A stretch of DNA of 64,000 bases from assembly GCA_964484195.1 (NCBI GenBank), contig CAZAER010000001.1, forward strand, positions 1,054,001-1,118,000, in the 5' to 3' direction. The translations under genes and the position numbers were made by a program. The first letter of the stretch is position 1. Every line of letters begins with the position of its first letter. Shown piece by piece: positions 33,124 to 41,798 of the stretch. Under the pieces are notes generated by a model, which saw only the letters and a list, made by a program, of their open reading frames with translations, did no database searches and was not told where the DNA came from. Origin of the DNA: JALHOP01 sp964484195. GTDB taxonomy: Bacteria > Myxococcota > XYA12-FULL-58-9 > JALHOP01.

Positions 33124-34434
33124 ATGGCCACTAGCTCGTCGGATCTCTGGGCTCAAGCGCAGCGCTGCATCAACGATCAGAAGCCGAAGGAAGCGATCTG
33201 CTACCTCGCCGAGCTCGTCAATCAGAGCCCGACGGACCGCAACGCGCGCATGGCGCTGGCCATGTCCCTGGGCGATGCCGGCAATCCGGCAGGTGCGCTG
33301 AAGATCATGCGCTTGCAGGCCGAGCGCCTCGTGCATGACGGGTACCTCCTGCCCGCTATCGCGGTCATTCAGCAGGGACTCGCTCGCTCGCCCGGTGAAA
33401 AGGGCTTGTCGACCCTCCTCGATCGCCTGCACGTCCGCGGCGCCCATGCCAAGGCGGGCACGTTGGCGGTGCCGCCGCCGCTGCCCCCGAAGCGTCAGAG
33501 CACCGCGGGCGCCAATGCAGCCGAGCTCCTACGCATGGCGGTCGACGAGCGCGTCGCCAAAGTGACCGAGATCGGCTGCGAGCTTCCCGCCGCCGGCCCC
33601 GCCGCCAAACCAGTGCCGCTGCCGCTCTTCGGCGAGCTCGATGCCGAGGCTTTCACCGCCACGGTCAAGCAGCTGCATTACAAGCGCGCGAACCAGGGAA
33701 CGAAGCTCCTCGAAGAAGGCGCCATCGGCGATTCGCTCATCATCCTGATCAGCGGCCATGTCGCCGTCTCGAAGGGTCAGACCGTCGTCGGCCAGCTGCA
33801 ATCGGGCGCGGTCATCGGCGAAATGGCCCTCATCACCCGCGCCCCCCGCAGCGCCACGGTGACGGTTTCGGAGCCGGTCGAGTACTTCGAGCTCAGCCGC
33901 GCCGACGTCGCCACCCTCACGCAAACGCAGCCCAAGGTCATGCAAGAGCTCGCCGCCTACTGCCGCGGCCGCCTCCTGATGAACCTGCTGCGCACCTCGC
34001 CGGTCTTCAGCCACTTCGACGAAGCGACGCGCATGTCGCTCCTGCAACGCTTCCGCACCACGACCATCCAGCCCGGCGACCAAGTGATCACCGCCGGCCA
34101 ACAAGGTGAAGGGCTGTACGTGATCGCCACCGGCAAGGCGCAGGTCCAGGCGCGTGATGCGTCCGGTAAAGCGGTCTTGCTCGCGACGCTCGGGCCCGGC
34201 GACGTCTTCGGCGAAATCTCGCTGGTCAAGCGCCGCCCCGCTACGGCGGACGTCATCGCCACGGACACGCTCGGCGCCATCGTGTTACCGGCCGCCGACT
34301 TCCAGAAGGTGCTCAACGACTTCCCCGAGGTCCACAAGTTCCTCGACAACCTGAGCGACAAGCGCATCGCCGCGTCGCGCGACCTCGTCGGTGACGACGT
34401 CGTAATCGATCCCGACGACATCGTCGTTCTCTAG
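33124..34434 (+). CDS. TPR-like protein with two cyclic-nucleotide-binding domains
   Basis: 436 residues from ATG 33124, behind GGAGAG. The first ~100 residues are helical with TPR-like repeats (QKPKEAICYLAELVNQSPTDRNARMALAMSL). The first cNMP domain starts about 170 (LFGELDAEAFTATV), with SGAVIGEMALITRAPRSATV as its phosphate-binding cassette. The second starts near 295 (FSHFDEATRMSLLQRF), with GDVFGEISLVKRRPATADV. No DNA-binding or catalytic domain follows, so it probably relays a cyclic-nucleotide signal through protein contacts. It is cytoplasmic. Confidence 0.85.
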   Translation: MATSSSDLWAQAQRCINDQKPKEAICYLAELVNQSPTDRNARMALAMSLGDAGNPAGALKIMRLQAERLVHDGYLLPAIAVIQQGLARSPGEKGLSTLLDRLHVRGAHAKAGTLAVPPPLPPKRQSTAGANAAELLRMAVDERVAKVTEIGCELPAAGPAAKPVPLPLFGELDAEAFTATVKQLHYKRANQGTKLLEEGAIGDSLIILISGHVAVSKGQTVVGQLQSGAVIGEMALITRAPRSATVTVSEPVEYFELSRADVATLTQTQPKVMQELAAYCRGRLLMNLLRTSPVFSHFDEATRMSLLQRFRTTTIQPGDQVITAGQQGEGLYVIATGKAQVQARDASGKAVLLATLGPGDVFGEISLVKRRPATADVIATDTLGAIVLPAADFQKVLNDFPEVHKFLDNLSDKRIAASRDLVGDDVVIDPDDIVVL

Positions 34435-34447
34435 CAAGGCTGCTCAC

Positions 34448-37400
34448 ATGCGTCGTTCAGGACTGCTCTGCGCCGTCGCCCTCGCGGCGTGCGGCACGAA
34501 CCTCGACGTGCCCACGAACCTCGTGGTGACTTGCGGCGCGTCCTCGGAGTGCCCTTCGGGCCTGGTCTGTGTCGCCAGCCTGAATCGCTGCGTCACCCCT
34601 GGCACGGCGTGCGTCGCCGAGGTCGGCGGACGCTTCGTACCGGCGGCCGACGGCAACGTCTGCGAGCGTCCCGGCGGCGGCGAAGGCACCTGCCGCGGCG
34701 GCTTGTGTCTCAACATCTGCGGCGATGGTTTCGTCGACGCCGGTGTCGAGCCTTGCGACGACGGCAACATCACCAACGAAGACGCTTGCACCAACACCTG
34801 CGAGATCAACGTGTGCGGCGACCGCTTCGTCAACGCCGGTGTCGAGGCCTGCGATGACGGCAACGACGACCCGAACGACGGTTGCGATGCGTGCGCAGTC
34901 GTCACCTGGGACGGCACCCTGGTCATACAGGCCGCGGAGATCCCGGGTAGCCCGCTCTCCCTCGGACTCGCACGTCCGACGAGCCTCACCCACGACGGTG
35001 CCGGCAACTTCTACTTCACCGATTCCAATCGCAAGGTCATCTACCGCCGCGACGCCGCGACCTCCGCCATCACGGTCATCGCCGGAACCGGCGACACGCG
35101 CGATACGCTCTTCTACCCCGGCATCGCGCCGACGCAGCTGAGCCTGGGTAGCACGTCGGGTCTCGCAGCCACTGCCGACGGCACCCTGTTCTTCTCCGAA
35201 GCATCGAGCACCAGGAATCGCATCTACCGCATCCGACCGAACGGTGACTTCGAGGTCTTCGCAGGGAGCGGCCCGCGCTGCACCACCGCGACCGATCCCA
35301 ACTGCGGCAACGGTGGCCTCGCGACCTTCGCCCCGCTGGCCGGCCCGGGCGATCTTGCTTGGGACGAGGCGACACAGCGCCTGTACTTCGTCGACGGCCG
35401 CACCATTCGCGTCATCGCTGGAGGCTACGTCTATCACGTGGTCGGCGACGGCAGGGACTGCTTGACCACCGGTATTTGCCCCGAGTGTCCGCGTGACGGC
35501 ATCGGTCAGGTGTCGGCAGCGTGTGGCGACGGCGCACCGGCGACCGACGCCGCAGTCATGCGGATCACGCACGTCGCGATCGACCCAGACGGTGTCCTTT
35601 ACTATTCGGACGCCGCAATGCATCGCGTGCGCCGCGTCGATCCCATCACCGGCAACTTGAGCAATTTCTTCGGTACCGGAGCGTTGTGCGCGACGCAGCC
35701 GTTTCCTCAGACCTGTGGTGACGGCGGTCCGGCGATTGCTGCGCTCATGAACTCGCCCGCCGGTCTCGCGGTCGGCAGCGACGGCGCCTTATATGTCGCC
35801 GACTCCGAGTCCGCCGGCCGCGTGCGCGTGGTGCGCAACGGTACCGTGCAGACCTACGCCGGTACGACGGTCAGCTGCTTCGTCGACGGCAACTGCCTGA
35901 GCGCCAACGGCCCCCGCCTCACGACGCAGTTCTTCCGTCTCGAAGATCTGAGCTTCGATCCGCAGGGTCGCCTCCACCTCGTCGACGAGCTCAACCGCAT
36001 CATCCGCGTCATCGATGGCGAGACCGTGACCACCGAGATTGGCAATCGCACCTCACTCACCAACCCGGAGGGACGCGAAGCGCTGAGCGTCAATCTCGCG
36101 GTGGGCTTCAGCGCGGCGGACAGCGCCGGCAACCTCTACATCCTCGCGTCCGGCTTCATTTTCCGCGTCGACGCCGTTACCGGCATCATCCGCCACATCG
36201 CCGGCACCGGCATCGGCTCCGACGGATTCGCTTGCGACACCGGTACGTGCGGCACCAACGGACCGGCAGTCCAAGCATTCCTCGGCTTCATCAGCGACAT
36301 GGTCGTTCTCGATAGCGGACAGGTCTTCATCGCCGAGCCCAACCTGTCGCAGGTGCGGCGTATCGACACCGACGGGGTCATCCGCAACGCCGCGACCGGC
36401 GTCGGCGTGAGCGGCATCGACGTCTCCCCGGGCTGCAAGCTCTACGTGACCAACGGCAACACCATCGGCCTGGTGACCAATGCCTGCACCACGCCGAGCG
36501 CCGTCACCTCCGTGGCCGGCACCGGCGACTGGGGTCTCGGCACCGAGAACGGTACCGCGACGACGCGCCTACTCGCTTGCCCCGCCGATGTCGCCGCCGA
36601 CCCTACGAACGACAGCAACTTCGTCATCGCGGACCAAGACAACTGCAAGGTGCGACGGGTCGTGGCCGGCAGCATGACGACGCTCGTCACCGGCAACAAC
36701 GCGGACTGCACCAAGCCACCGACGGAGCCCGACGGCAGCACCCCACAGGGTGGCTGCGGCGAGTGGGTTCAAGGCATCGACGACAATCCTCCTGCCTTGC
36801 CTTTCGTGGTGCCGACCGGAGTCCGCTACACCAGCGACGGGACGCTCTACATTCGCGACATCGCGCATGGCGCGACGCTGCGTCGCACCTCAGCTGGCAC
36901 GCTCACCAACTACTTCCCGCAGCCGCAAGCCACCGGCGAAGATGCAGGCGACCAGGGCCCGTACACGAGCGCCACCTACGGCTCGGTGCAGGATATCTCG
37001 CACGACGTCCACGGCAACACTTACGTCTCGACCTTCTTCCGCACCGGCCGTGTTCGTCGCATCGACGTCGACGACGGCATCATCACCACCATCGTCGGCG
37101 CCGACCGCGGCAGCACCGGCGCCTTCGTGACCGCGACTTTGGGCAATCCGCTCGAAGCGACGATGATCGACGGGGCCTTGGTGGTGGCAAGCGGCACCAT
37201 GGGTCACGTGCGGCGCGTCGGTTTCTCCGATCAGCGCGTCACCGTGGTCATTGGCTATCAGGGCGGGACGGCGTCGAGCAGCAGCCAAACCAATGCCCGC
37301 TATAGCGAGCTCTTCGGCAGCGCCGCCGGCATCGCCTTCGACCCGAGCACACGCCGGATATTCGTTGCCGACGAGACCAAACACGTCATCCGCGCCATCG

Positions 37401-38098
37401 ATGCGACGAACCCGGATCCCGGCCAATGGCAGAACACCCTGTTCGCCGGCCAGGGCACCTTCGGCTTCCGCGACGGTGCCGCCGCGACTGCGCGCTTCAA
37501 TCATCCTAACGGGCTCGTGTTCGACCCGGTCGGGCGCCGACTCCTCGTGGCCGACACGTCGAATCACGCCGTTCGCGCCATCGCCGTCGACGACGCGGCA
37601 CGCACCGTGACCACGATTGCAGGCGCCGGAGGCTTCGAGGGAGACAGCGGCGACGGCGGCCCCGCCAACGCGGCTCGCTTGTCGACCCCGCGCCGTATGG
37701 CGCTCGCCGCCGACCGGAGCCTCTACCTCGCTGACTCCGGCAATCGCCGGCTGCGTCGTGTGACCAGCGACGGAGTCATCTCGACCGTCCTCGACTACAG
37801 CGCCTCCGTGGTGCTCCTCGGCGGCGACGACCCGCTCGATGTCACCGACGTGCGCGGCCTGATGGTCGACAGTCACGGCAACCTTTGGGTCGCGGCAGGC
37901 GCCTACGTGCTCGTCTTGGGTGGCGACGGTGACGACCCGCCGTCCGGTGGCCTCCCCGCCCTCGTCTACGGCGCCGATCGCAGCGCTCCACCAGAGAGCC
38001 TCACCTCGTGCATCTCGGCACTGGTCGAGGATGGCGAGACCATTCTCGCGGCTGATGCCTGCGCCGGCCTCCTGGTGCGGCTCGCGCGAGCGCAGTAG
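34448..38098 (+). CDS. Large lipoprotein with Cys-rich repeats and NHL-like beta-propeller
   Basis: 1216 residues. The lipobox is LAAC (Cys 15). Near the N-terminus are two myxobacterial Cys-rich repeats, NICGDGFVDAGVEPCDDGN and NVCGDRFVNAGVEACDDGN (about 95-140). The rest is a chain of NHL-like strands: GLARPTSLTHDGAGNFYFTD, GLAVGSDGALYVADS, FNHPNGLVFDPVGRRLLVAD, RRMALAADRSLYLADSGNRRLRR. The repeat number would build two or more propellers exposed at the outer membrane. No catalytic site is seen. A role in adhesion or binding is likely but unproven. The gene starts 14 bases after the cNMP gene. Confidence 0.78.
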   Translation: MRRSGLLCAVALAACGTNLDVPTNLVVTCGASSECPSGLVCVASLNRCVTPGTACVAEVGGRFVPAADGNVCERPGGGEGTCRGGLCLNICGDGFVDAGVEPCDDGNITNEDACTNTCEINVCGDRFVNAGVEACDDGNDDPNDGCDACAVVTWDGTLVIQAAEIPGSPLSLGLARPTSLTHDGAGNFYFTDSNRKVIYRRDAATSAITVIAGTGDTRDTLFYPGIAPTQLSLGSTSGLAATADGTLFFSEASSTRNRIYRIRPNGDFEVFAGSGPRCTTATDPNCGNGGLATFAPLAGPGDLAWDEATQRLYFVDGRTIRVIAGGYVYHVVGDGRDCLTTGICPECPRDGIGQVSAACGDGAPATDAAVMRITHVAIDPDGVLYYSDAAMHRVRRVDPITGNLSNFFGTGALCATQPFPQTCGDGGPAIAALMNSPAGLAVGSDGALYVADSESAGRVRVVRNGTVQTYAGTTVSCFVDGNCLSANGPRLTTQFFRLEDLSFDPQGRLHLVDELNRIIRVIDGETVTTEIGNRTSLTNPEGREALSVNLAVGFSAADSAGNLYILASGFIFRVDAVTGIIRHIAGTGIGSDGFACDTGTCGTNGPAVQAFLGFISDMVVLDSGQVFIAEPNLSQVRRIDTDGVIRNAATGVGVSGIDVSPGCKLYVTNGNTIGLVTNACTTPSAVTSVAGTGDWGLGTENGTATTRLLACPADVAADPTNDSNFVIADQDNCKVRRVVAGSMTTLVTGNNADCTKPPTEPDGSTPQGGCGEWVQGIDDNPPALPFVVPTGVRYTSDGTLYIRDIAHGATLRRTSAGTLTNYFPQPQATGEDAGDQGPYTSATYGSVQDISHDVHGNTYVSTFFRTGRVRRIDVDDGIITTIVGADRGSTGAFVTATLGNPLEATMIDGALVVASGTMGHVRRVGFSDQRVTVVIGYQGGTASSSSQTNARYSELFGSAAGIAFDPSTRRIFVADETKHVIRAIDATNPDPGQWQNTLFAGQGTFGFRDGAAATARFNHPNGLVFDPVGRRLLVADTSNHAVRAIAVDDAARTVTTIAGAGGFEGDSGDGGPANAARLSTPRRMALAADRSLYLADSGNRRLRRVTSDGVISTVLDYSASVVLLGGDDPLDVTDVRGLMVDSHGNLWVAAGAYVLVLGGDGDDPPSGGLPALVYGADRSAPPESLTSCISALVEDGETILAADACAGLLVRLARAQ

Positions 38099-38107
38099 GC
38101 TTGCGGC

Positions 38108-38653
38108 ATGCGCCCCCATAAGTACTTCAGCATGTCCCTCGCGCTGCTCACGGCCTGCGCGACACCGTCGTTCTTCGACGGCGGCGACTACGGCAGCAGC
38201 GAAGAGCCCAGCGACATGGCCGGCATGGTCGCGGCGCACAACCAAGCCCGGGCCAATGCCCAACCCACGCCCTCGCCAGCGCTGGAGCCACTGCTCTGGT
38301 CGTCCGCGCTGGCGGATATCGCCCAGGAATACGCCGAAGGCTGCCGCTTCGAGCACTCGAACAACGACCTCGGCGAGAACCTCTACGCCGAGTCCGGTCA
38401 GACCTCGAGCCCCGCGGGAGTCGTCGCCTCGTGGGCGTCGGAGATCGAATTCTACGCCTATGCGAGCAACAGCTGCGCGGCCGGCGAGCAGTGCGGGCAC
38501 TACACCCAGGTGGTCTGGAGCGACACCCGCCGCGTCGGCTGCGGACGCGCGCGCTGTACCAGCAACTCCCCCTTCGGCAACGGCCAGACCTGGAACAACT
38601 GGGTCTGCAACTACGACCCGCCCGGCAACTTCCGTGGCGAGCGTCCGTACTGA
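38108..38653 (+). CDS. CAP/SCP (PR-1-like) lipoprotein
   Basis: 181 residues. A signal ending LLTAC gives a lipid-anchored protein. The CAP fold follows: HNQARANAQ, LLWSSALADIAQEYAEGC, ENLYAES, CGHYTQVVWSDTRRVGC and WVCNYDPPGNFRGERPY. His and Glu of the CAP cavity are present. Six or more cysteines suggest disulfides outside the inner membrane. Bacterial members may cut or bind cell-surface material. It starts ten bases after the NHL lipoprotein. Confidence 0.85.
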   Translation: MRPHKYFSMSLALLTACATPSFFDGGDYGSSEEPSDMAGMVAAHNQARANAQPTPSPALEPLLWSSALADIAQEYAEGCRFEHSNNDLGENLYAESGQTSSPAGVVASWASEIEFYAYASNSCAAGEQCGHYTQVVWSDTRRVGCGRARCTSNSPFGNGQTWNNWVCNYDPPGNFRGERPY

Positions 38654-38655
38654 CC

Positions 38656-39567
38656 ATGCGACTCCTGGTCCTGGGAGCAGGTGCCATCGGTGGCTACTTC
38701 GGCGGCCGCCTCGTCGAGGCCGGCGTCGACGTCACCTTCCTGGTGCGCGAGCGGCGCGCCGCGGTGCTGGCCCGTGATGGCTTGGTCATCGAAAGCCCGG
38801 TAGGCAACGCCAAGCTGTCCGTCAAAACGGTCACGCAAGCAGGCCCCGATTACGATGCCATCCTCTTGACCTGCAAGGCCTATGACCTCGCGAGCGCCAT
38901 CGACGCCATCGCCCCCGCGGTTGGGACGAAGACCGTGGTGTTGCCGCTCTTGAATGGCCTGCGACACCTCGATGTCTTGGACGCGCGTTTCGGCGAGCCC
39001 CGCGTTCTCGGTGGGCTCTGCCACATCGGCGTCACCATGCATGACGACGGCACCATCCAGCACTTGTCCGCTCCAGCGTTCTTCGCCGTCGGTCCACGTC
39101 TGCCGGAGCAGACAGAGGTCGCGAAGGCTCTCCACTCCCTGCTCGCCCGCGGGGGCTTCAAGCCGCTCTACAGCGACGTCATCCTCCAGGAGATGTGGGA
39201 GAAGTACTACTTCATCGCGGCGTATGCCGGCCTCACTTGCCTCATGCGCGCCGCCATCGGCGCCATCATGCAAGCCGACGATGGCGAGCGTCTGGCGTTG
39301 CAGCTCATGGACGAAACCGCAGCGGTGGCGAAGGCGTCGGGCTACCCGCCGCGCGAAGATTTCGTGCGACGGTCGGTGCGCACCATGACCGAGAAGGGCT
39401 CACCTGCCACCTCGTCGATGTTGCGGGACGTCTTGCGCGGCGCGCGCACCGAGCACGCGCACGTCATCGACGACATGCTGACCCGGGCTCGCTCACTGGG
39501 CATCGAGACGCCCATCTTGCGTATCGTCAGCGCCCATCTGCAAGCGTACGAAGCAGGCCGGCGCTAG
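38656..39567 (+). CDS. panE: 2-dehydropantoate 2-reductase
   Basis: 303 residues from ATG 38656, two bases after the CAP stop; an in-frame extension upstream lies inside that gene. Rossmann motif MRLLVLGAGAIGGYFGGRL (GxGxxG), then LLTCKAYDL, LPLLNGLRH and the central KYYFIAAYAGLTCLMRA. KYYF holds the probable catalytic lysine, and a C-terminal helical domain follows. It reduces ketopantoate to pantoate with NADPH in pantothenate and CoA synthesis. Some relatives act on other 2-keto acids, so the substrate is likely rather than certain. Confidence 0.85.
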   Translation: MRLLVLGAGAIGGYFGGRLVEAGVDVTFLVRERRAAVLARDGLVIESPVGNAKLSVKTVTQAGPDYDAILLTCKAYDLASAIDAIAPAVGTKTVVLPLLNGLRHLDVLDARFGEPRVLGGLCHIGVTMHDDGTIQHLSAPAFFAVGPRLPEQTEVAKALHSLLARGGFKPLYSDVILQEMWEKYYFIAAYAGLTCLMRAAIGAIMQADDGERLALQLMDETAAVAKASGYPPREDFVRRSVRTMTEKGSPATSSMLRDVLRGARTEHAHVIDDMLTRARSLGIETPILRIVSAHLQAYEAGRR

Positions 39568-39574
39568 TGCGGCA

Positions 39575-40348
39575 TTGAAGATCGCAACCTTCAACATCAA
39601 CGACATCAACCGGCGACTCGGGAATCTGCTGACTTGGCTCGCCGTCGCGCGCCCAGACGTCGTTTGTCTGCAAGAGATCAAATGTTCCGAGGCGAGCTTC
39701 CCCAAGGCCGCGCTCGAGAAAGCGGGCTACGGCTCCATCTGCCGCGCTCAGGGTCCGTATCACGGCGTCGCCTTGCTGACGCGCGAGACGACCCCGCTCG
39801 AAACCCGGCGCGCCCTCCCTGGCAACGACGGCGACAACGAAGCGCGCTACATCGAAGCTGCCGTCTCCGGCGTGCTCGTCGGCTGCCTCTATCTGCCGAA
39901 TGGGAACCCTCAGCCAGGCCCGAAGTTCGACTACAAGCTGCGCTGGTTCGAGCACCTCAACGCCTACGCCGCCGAGCTCCTGGCCCAGGGCGTCCCGGCC
40001 GTCCTCGCCGGCGACTACAACGTGGTGCCGACCGACTTCGACATCTACGCGCTGGATTCGTACGCCGACAACGCGTTGGTGCAGCCAGCGCCCCGGGCGG
40101 CCTACGCGCGTCTCTTGCGGCAGGGCTGGACCGACGCCGTAGCCGACCTGAATCCGGGTCAGCGCATGTACACGTTTTGGCATTACCTGCGAAATCGCTG
40201 GGCCCGCGACGCCGGCCTGCGCCTCGACCATCTCCTCGTCAGCCCAGAGCTTTTGCCACGCCTTTTGGGCGCCGGGGTGGACCGCGCCGTACGCGGGGAG
40301 GCGAATGCAAGTGACCATGCGCCAGCGTGGATCGAATTGGATGTCTAG
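39575..40348 (+). CDS. xthA: Exodeoxyribonuclease III
   Basis: 257 residues. TTG 39575 is accepted as start because KIATFNIND, the usual first strand of the family, follows directly. Catalytic motifs: NIND, LQEIKC (Glu), GDYNVVPTDFDIY, RLDHLLVS and ASDHAPAWIEL (final Asp-His). It is a Mg-dependent AP endonuclease and 3'-5' exonuclease of base-excision repair. A 6-bp hairpin (GTCTAG / CTAGAC, 40343-40360) overlaps the stop codon; it is not followed by a T-run. Confidence 0.88.
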   Translation: MKIATFNINDINRRLGNLLTWLAVARPDVVCLQEIKCSEASFPKAALEKAGYGSICRAQGPYHGVALLTRETTPLETRRALPGNDGDNEARYIEAAVSGVLVGCLYLPNGNPQPGPKFDYKLRWFEHLNAYAAELLAQGVPAVLAGDYNVVPTDFDIYALDSYADNALVQPAPRAAYARLLRQGWTDAVADLNPGQRMYTFWHYLRNRWARDAGLRLDHLLVSPELLPRLLGAGVDRAVRGEANASDHAPAWIELDV

Positions 40349-40390
40349 CGGGCTCTAGACGTCGCCGCGCCTTGTGATACGAGGGCGCGC

Positions 40391-41794
40391 ATGATCACGG
40401 TCACCCAGTTCAATGTCACTCAGCTCCTCGTGGCCCGCGAGCTCGTCCCCCGCTCCGCGCCCCCCAAAGCCCAGGGCAAACCGAAGAGGGACCGCCGCCC
40501 AAAGAGTGGCGAGCAAGCCGACGCGGCCTCACCGGCCGCGGAGCAACCGATCGCCGATGAGCCGATGGCCGACCAGCCGAACGCCGATGAGCCGATAGCC
40601 GCCGCGCCGATGGCCGACGAGGCGATCGCCGATGAGCCGATAACCGACGCGCCGAACCCCGATGAACCGGTAGCCGCAACGGAAGCTGCGGGCGAAGCCG
40701 CGAGCGACGCAGCCCCTGCCGAAGCCGCCCCCGAAGATCCGGCCGCCGCCAAAGCCAAGCTCGACGCCGAGACCGTCGCGAAGCTCATGGAGAAATTCTC
40801 CTACGACGAGAAGAAGGCCAAGATCCTCCTCGATGCCGTGCGCATCTCGGGCCGCATGCTCGACCGCGTGCGCTCGGTGCGTGTCATCGAGCAGAAAGAC
40901 GCGCCCACGAACGCCGTCAAAGAAGGCGAGTTCGCGTACATCGTCGACTACAAGATCGACCCAGTGGTCCGCACTGACCGCCGTGGCGGACGCGGTGGTA
41001 AGCCCGGTGGCCGTGACGGCGGTCGTGGCCGCGATGGCGGAGGTCGCGGCGGCTTCGGCGGAGGCGGCGGTGGCCGTGGTGGTCCGGGCGCTGGTCGCCC
41101 AGGCGGCAGCAAGCCGGCCGAGACCAAAGACGGTGTCATCGACCTTTCCGGCCCCTTCTCGATGGACGCGGTGAAAGAAGACCGACGCCGCGAGGCACTC
41201 GAAGAGCGCCGCAACAATCGCGGTCGCCGTGGCCCCGGTGGTCCTGGTGGAGGTGGCCGCGGTCGCCCCGGTGGTGGCCGTCCCGGCGGACGCCCTGGTG
41301 GCCGCCCCGGTGGTCGCCCAGGCGGTCCGCGCCCGCACCAGGGTCCGCCAGGTGGTCCGCAACAGGTCGTACTCGGTCCCGATGGACAACCGCTGCGCAC
41401 CGAGAACGGTTGGCCAATGGAAGCGGGCCAAGCTGGTCCGGCGCTCGGACCGGATGGTCAACCGCGTCGGCGTCGCCGCCGTGGTGGCCGCGGCAACCGT
41501 GGTCCGGGTGCTGGTCCGCGTCAGCAGACAGCGCCGGGCACCGTCCCGAATCCACTCCGTGCCGCGCAGGCGGCTCAAGGCGGAGAAGGTGGCGCCCCGG
41601 GCCAAGAGGGTCCGGCGCTCGGTCCCGATGGCCAGCCGCGCCGTCGCCGCCGTCGTGGTGGCCGTGGTCGCGGCGGTCCGCGCCCAGCGAACGGCCAGCA
41701 CCAGCCGCAAGAGGCACAAGGCGCTGAAGGCTCGGCTCCGATGCCTCCCGCCCCGGCCCCGGCTCCGGCCCCCGAGAGCAAGAGCGAGGCATAG
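40391..41794 (+). CDS. RGG-rich, intrinsically disordered protein
   Basis: 467 residues, four zones. Residues 25-45 are basic. Residues 47-92 are a degenerate repeat of (P/A)(I/M)ADEP-type five-residue units, strongly acidic. A conserved-looking helical block (about 118-200: LMEKFSYDEKKAKILLDAVRISGRM) is the only part likely to fold. From about 205 to the end the protein is RGG/RPGG-rich (GGRGRDGGGRGGFGGGG, GRPGGRPGGRPGG), with GPALGPDGQPRRRRRRGG twice. It resembles eukaryotic RGG-box RNA-binding proteins. No family name is assigned. Low complexity suggests nucleic-acid binding or condensate formation. It precedes the alkyl-DHAP synthase gene by four bases. Confidence 0.7.
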   Translation: MITVTQFNVTQLLVARELVPRSAPPKAQGKPKRDRRPKSGEQADAASPAAEQPIADEPMADQPNADEPIAAAPMADEAIADEPITDAPNPDEPVAATEAAGEAASDAAPAEAAPEDPAAAKAKLDAETVAKLMEKFSYDEKKAKILLDAVRISGRMLDRVRSVRVIEQKDAPTNAVKEGEFAYIVDYKIDPVVRTDRRGGRGGKPGGRDGGRGRDGGGRGGFGGGGGGRGGPGAGRPGGSKPAETKDGVIDLSGPFSMDAVKEDRRREALEERRNNRGRRGPGGPGGGGRGRPGGGRPGGRPGGRPGGRPGGPRPHQGPPGGPQQVVLGPDGQPLRTENGWPMEAGQAGPALGPDGQPRRRRRRGGRGNRGPGAGPRQQTAPGTVPNPLRAAQAAQGGEGGAPGQEGPALGPDGQPRRRRRRGGRGRGGPRPANGQHQPQEAQGAEGSAPMPPAPAPAPAPESKSEA

Positions 41795-41798
41795 CGGC

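Noticed and set aside
36890..38500. 536-codon open frame on the minus strand
   Set aside because: Antisense to the NHL lipoprotein, which has clear repeats and a lipobox.
40343..40360. Hairpin GTCTAG/CTAGAC as a Rho-independent terminator after xthA
   Set aside because: The stem is short and no T-run follows.
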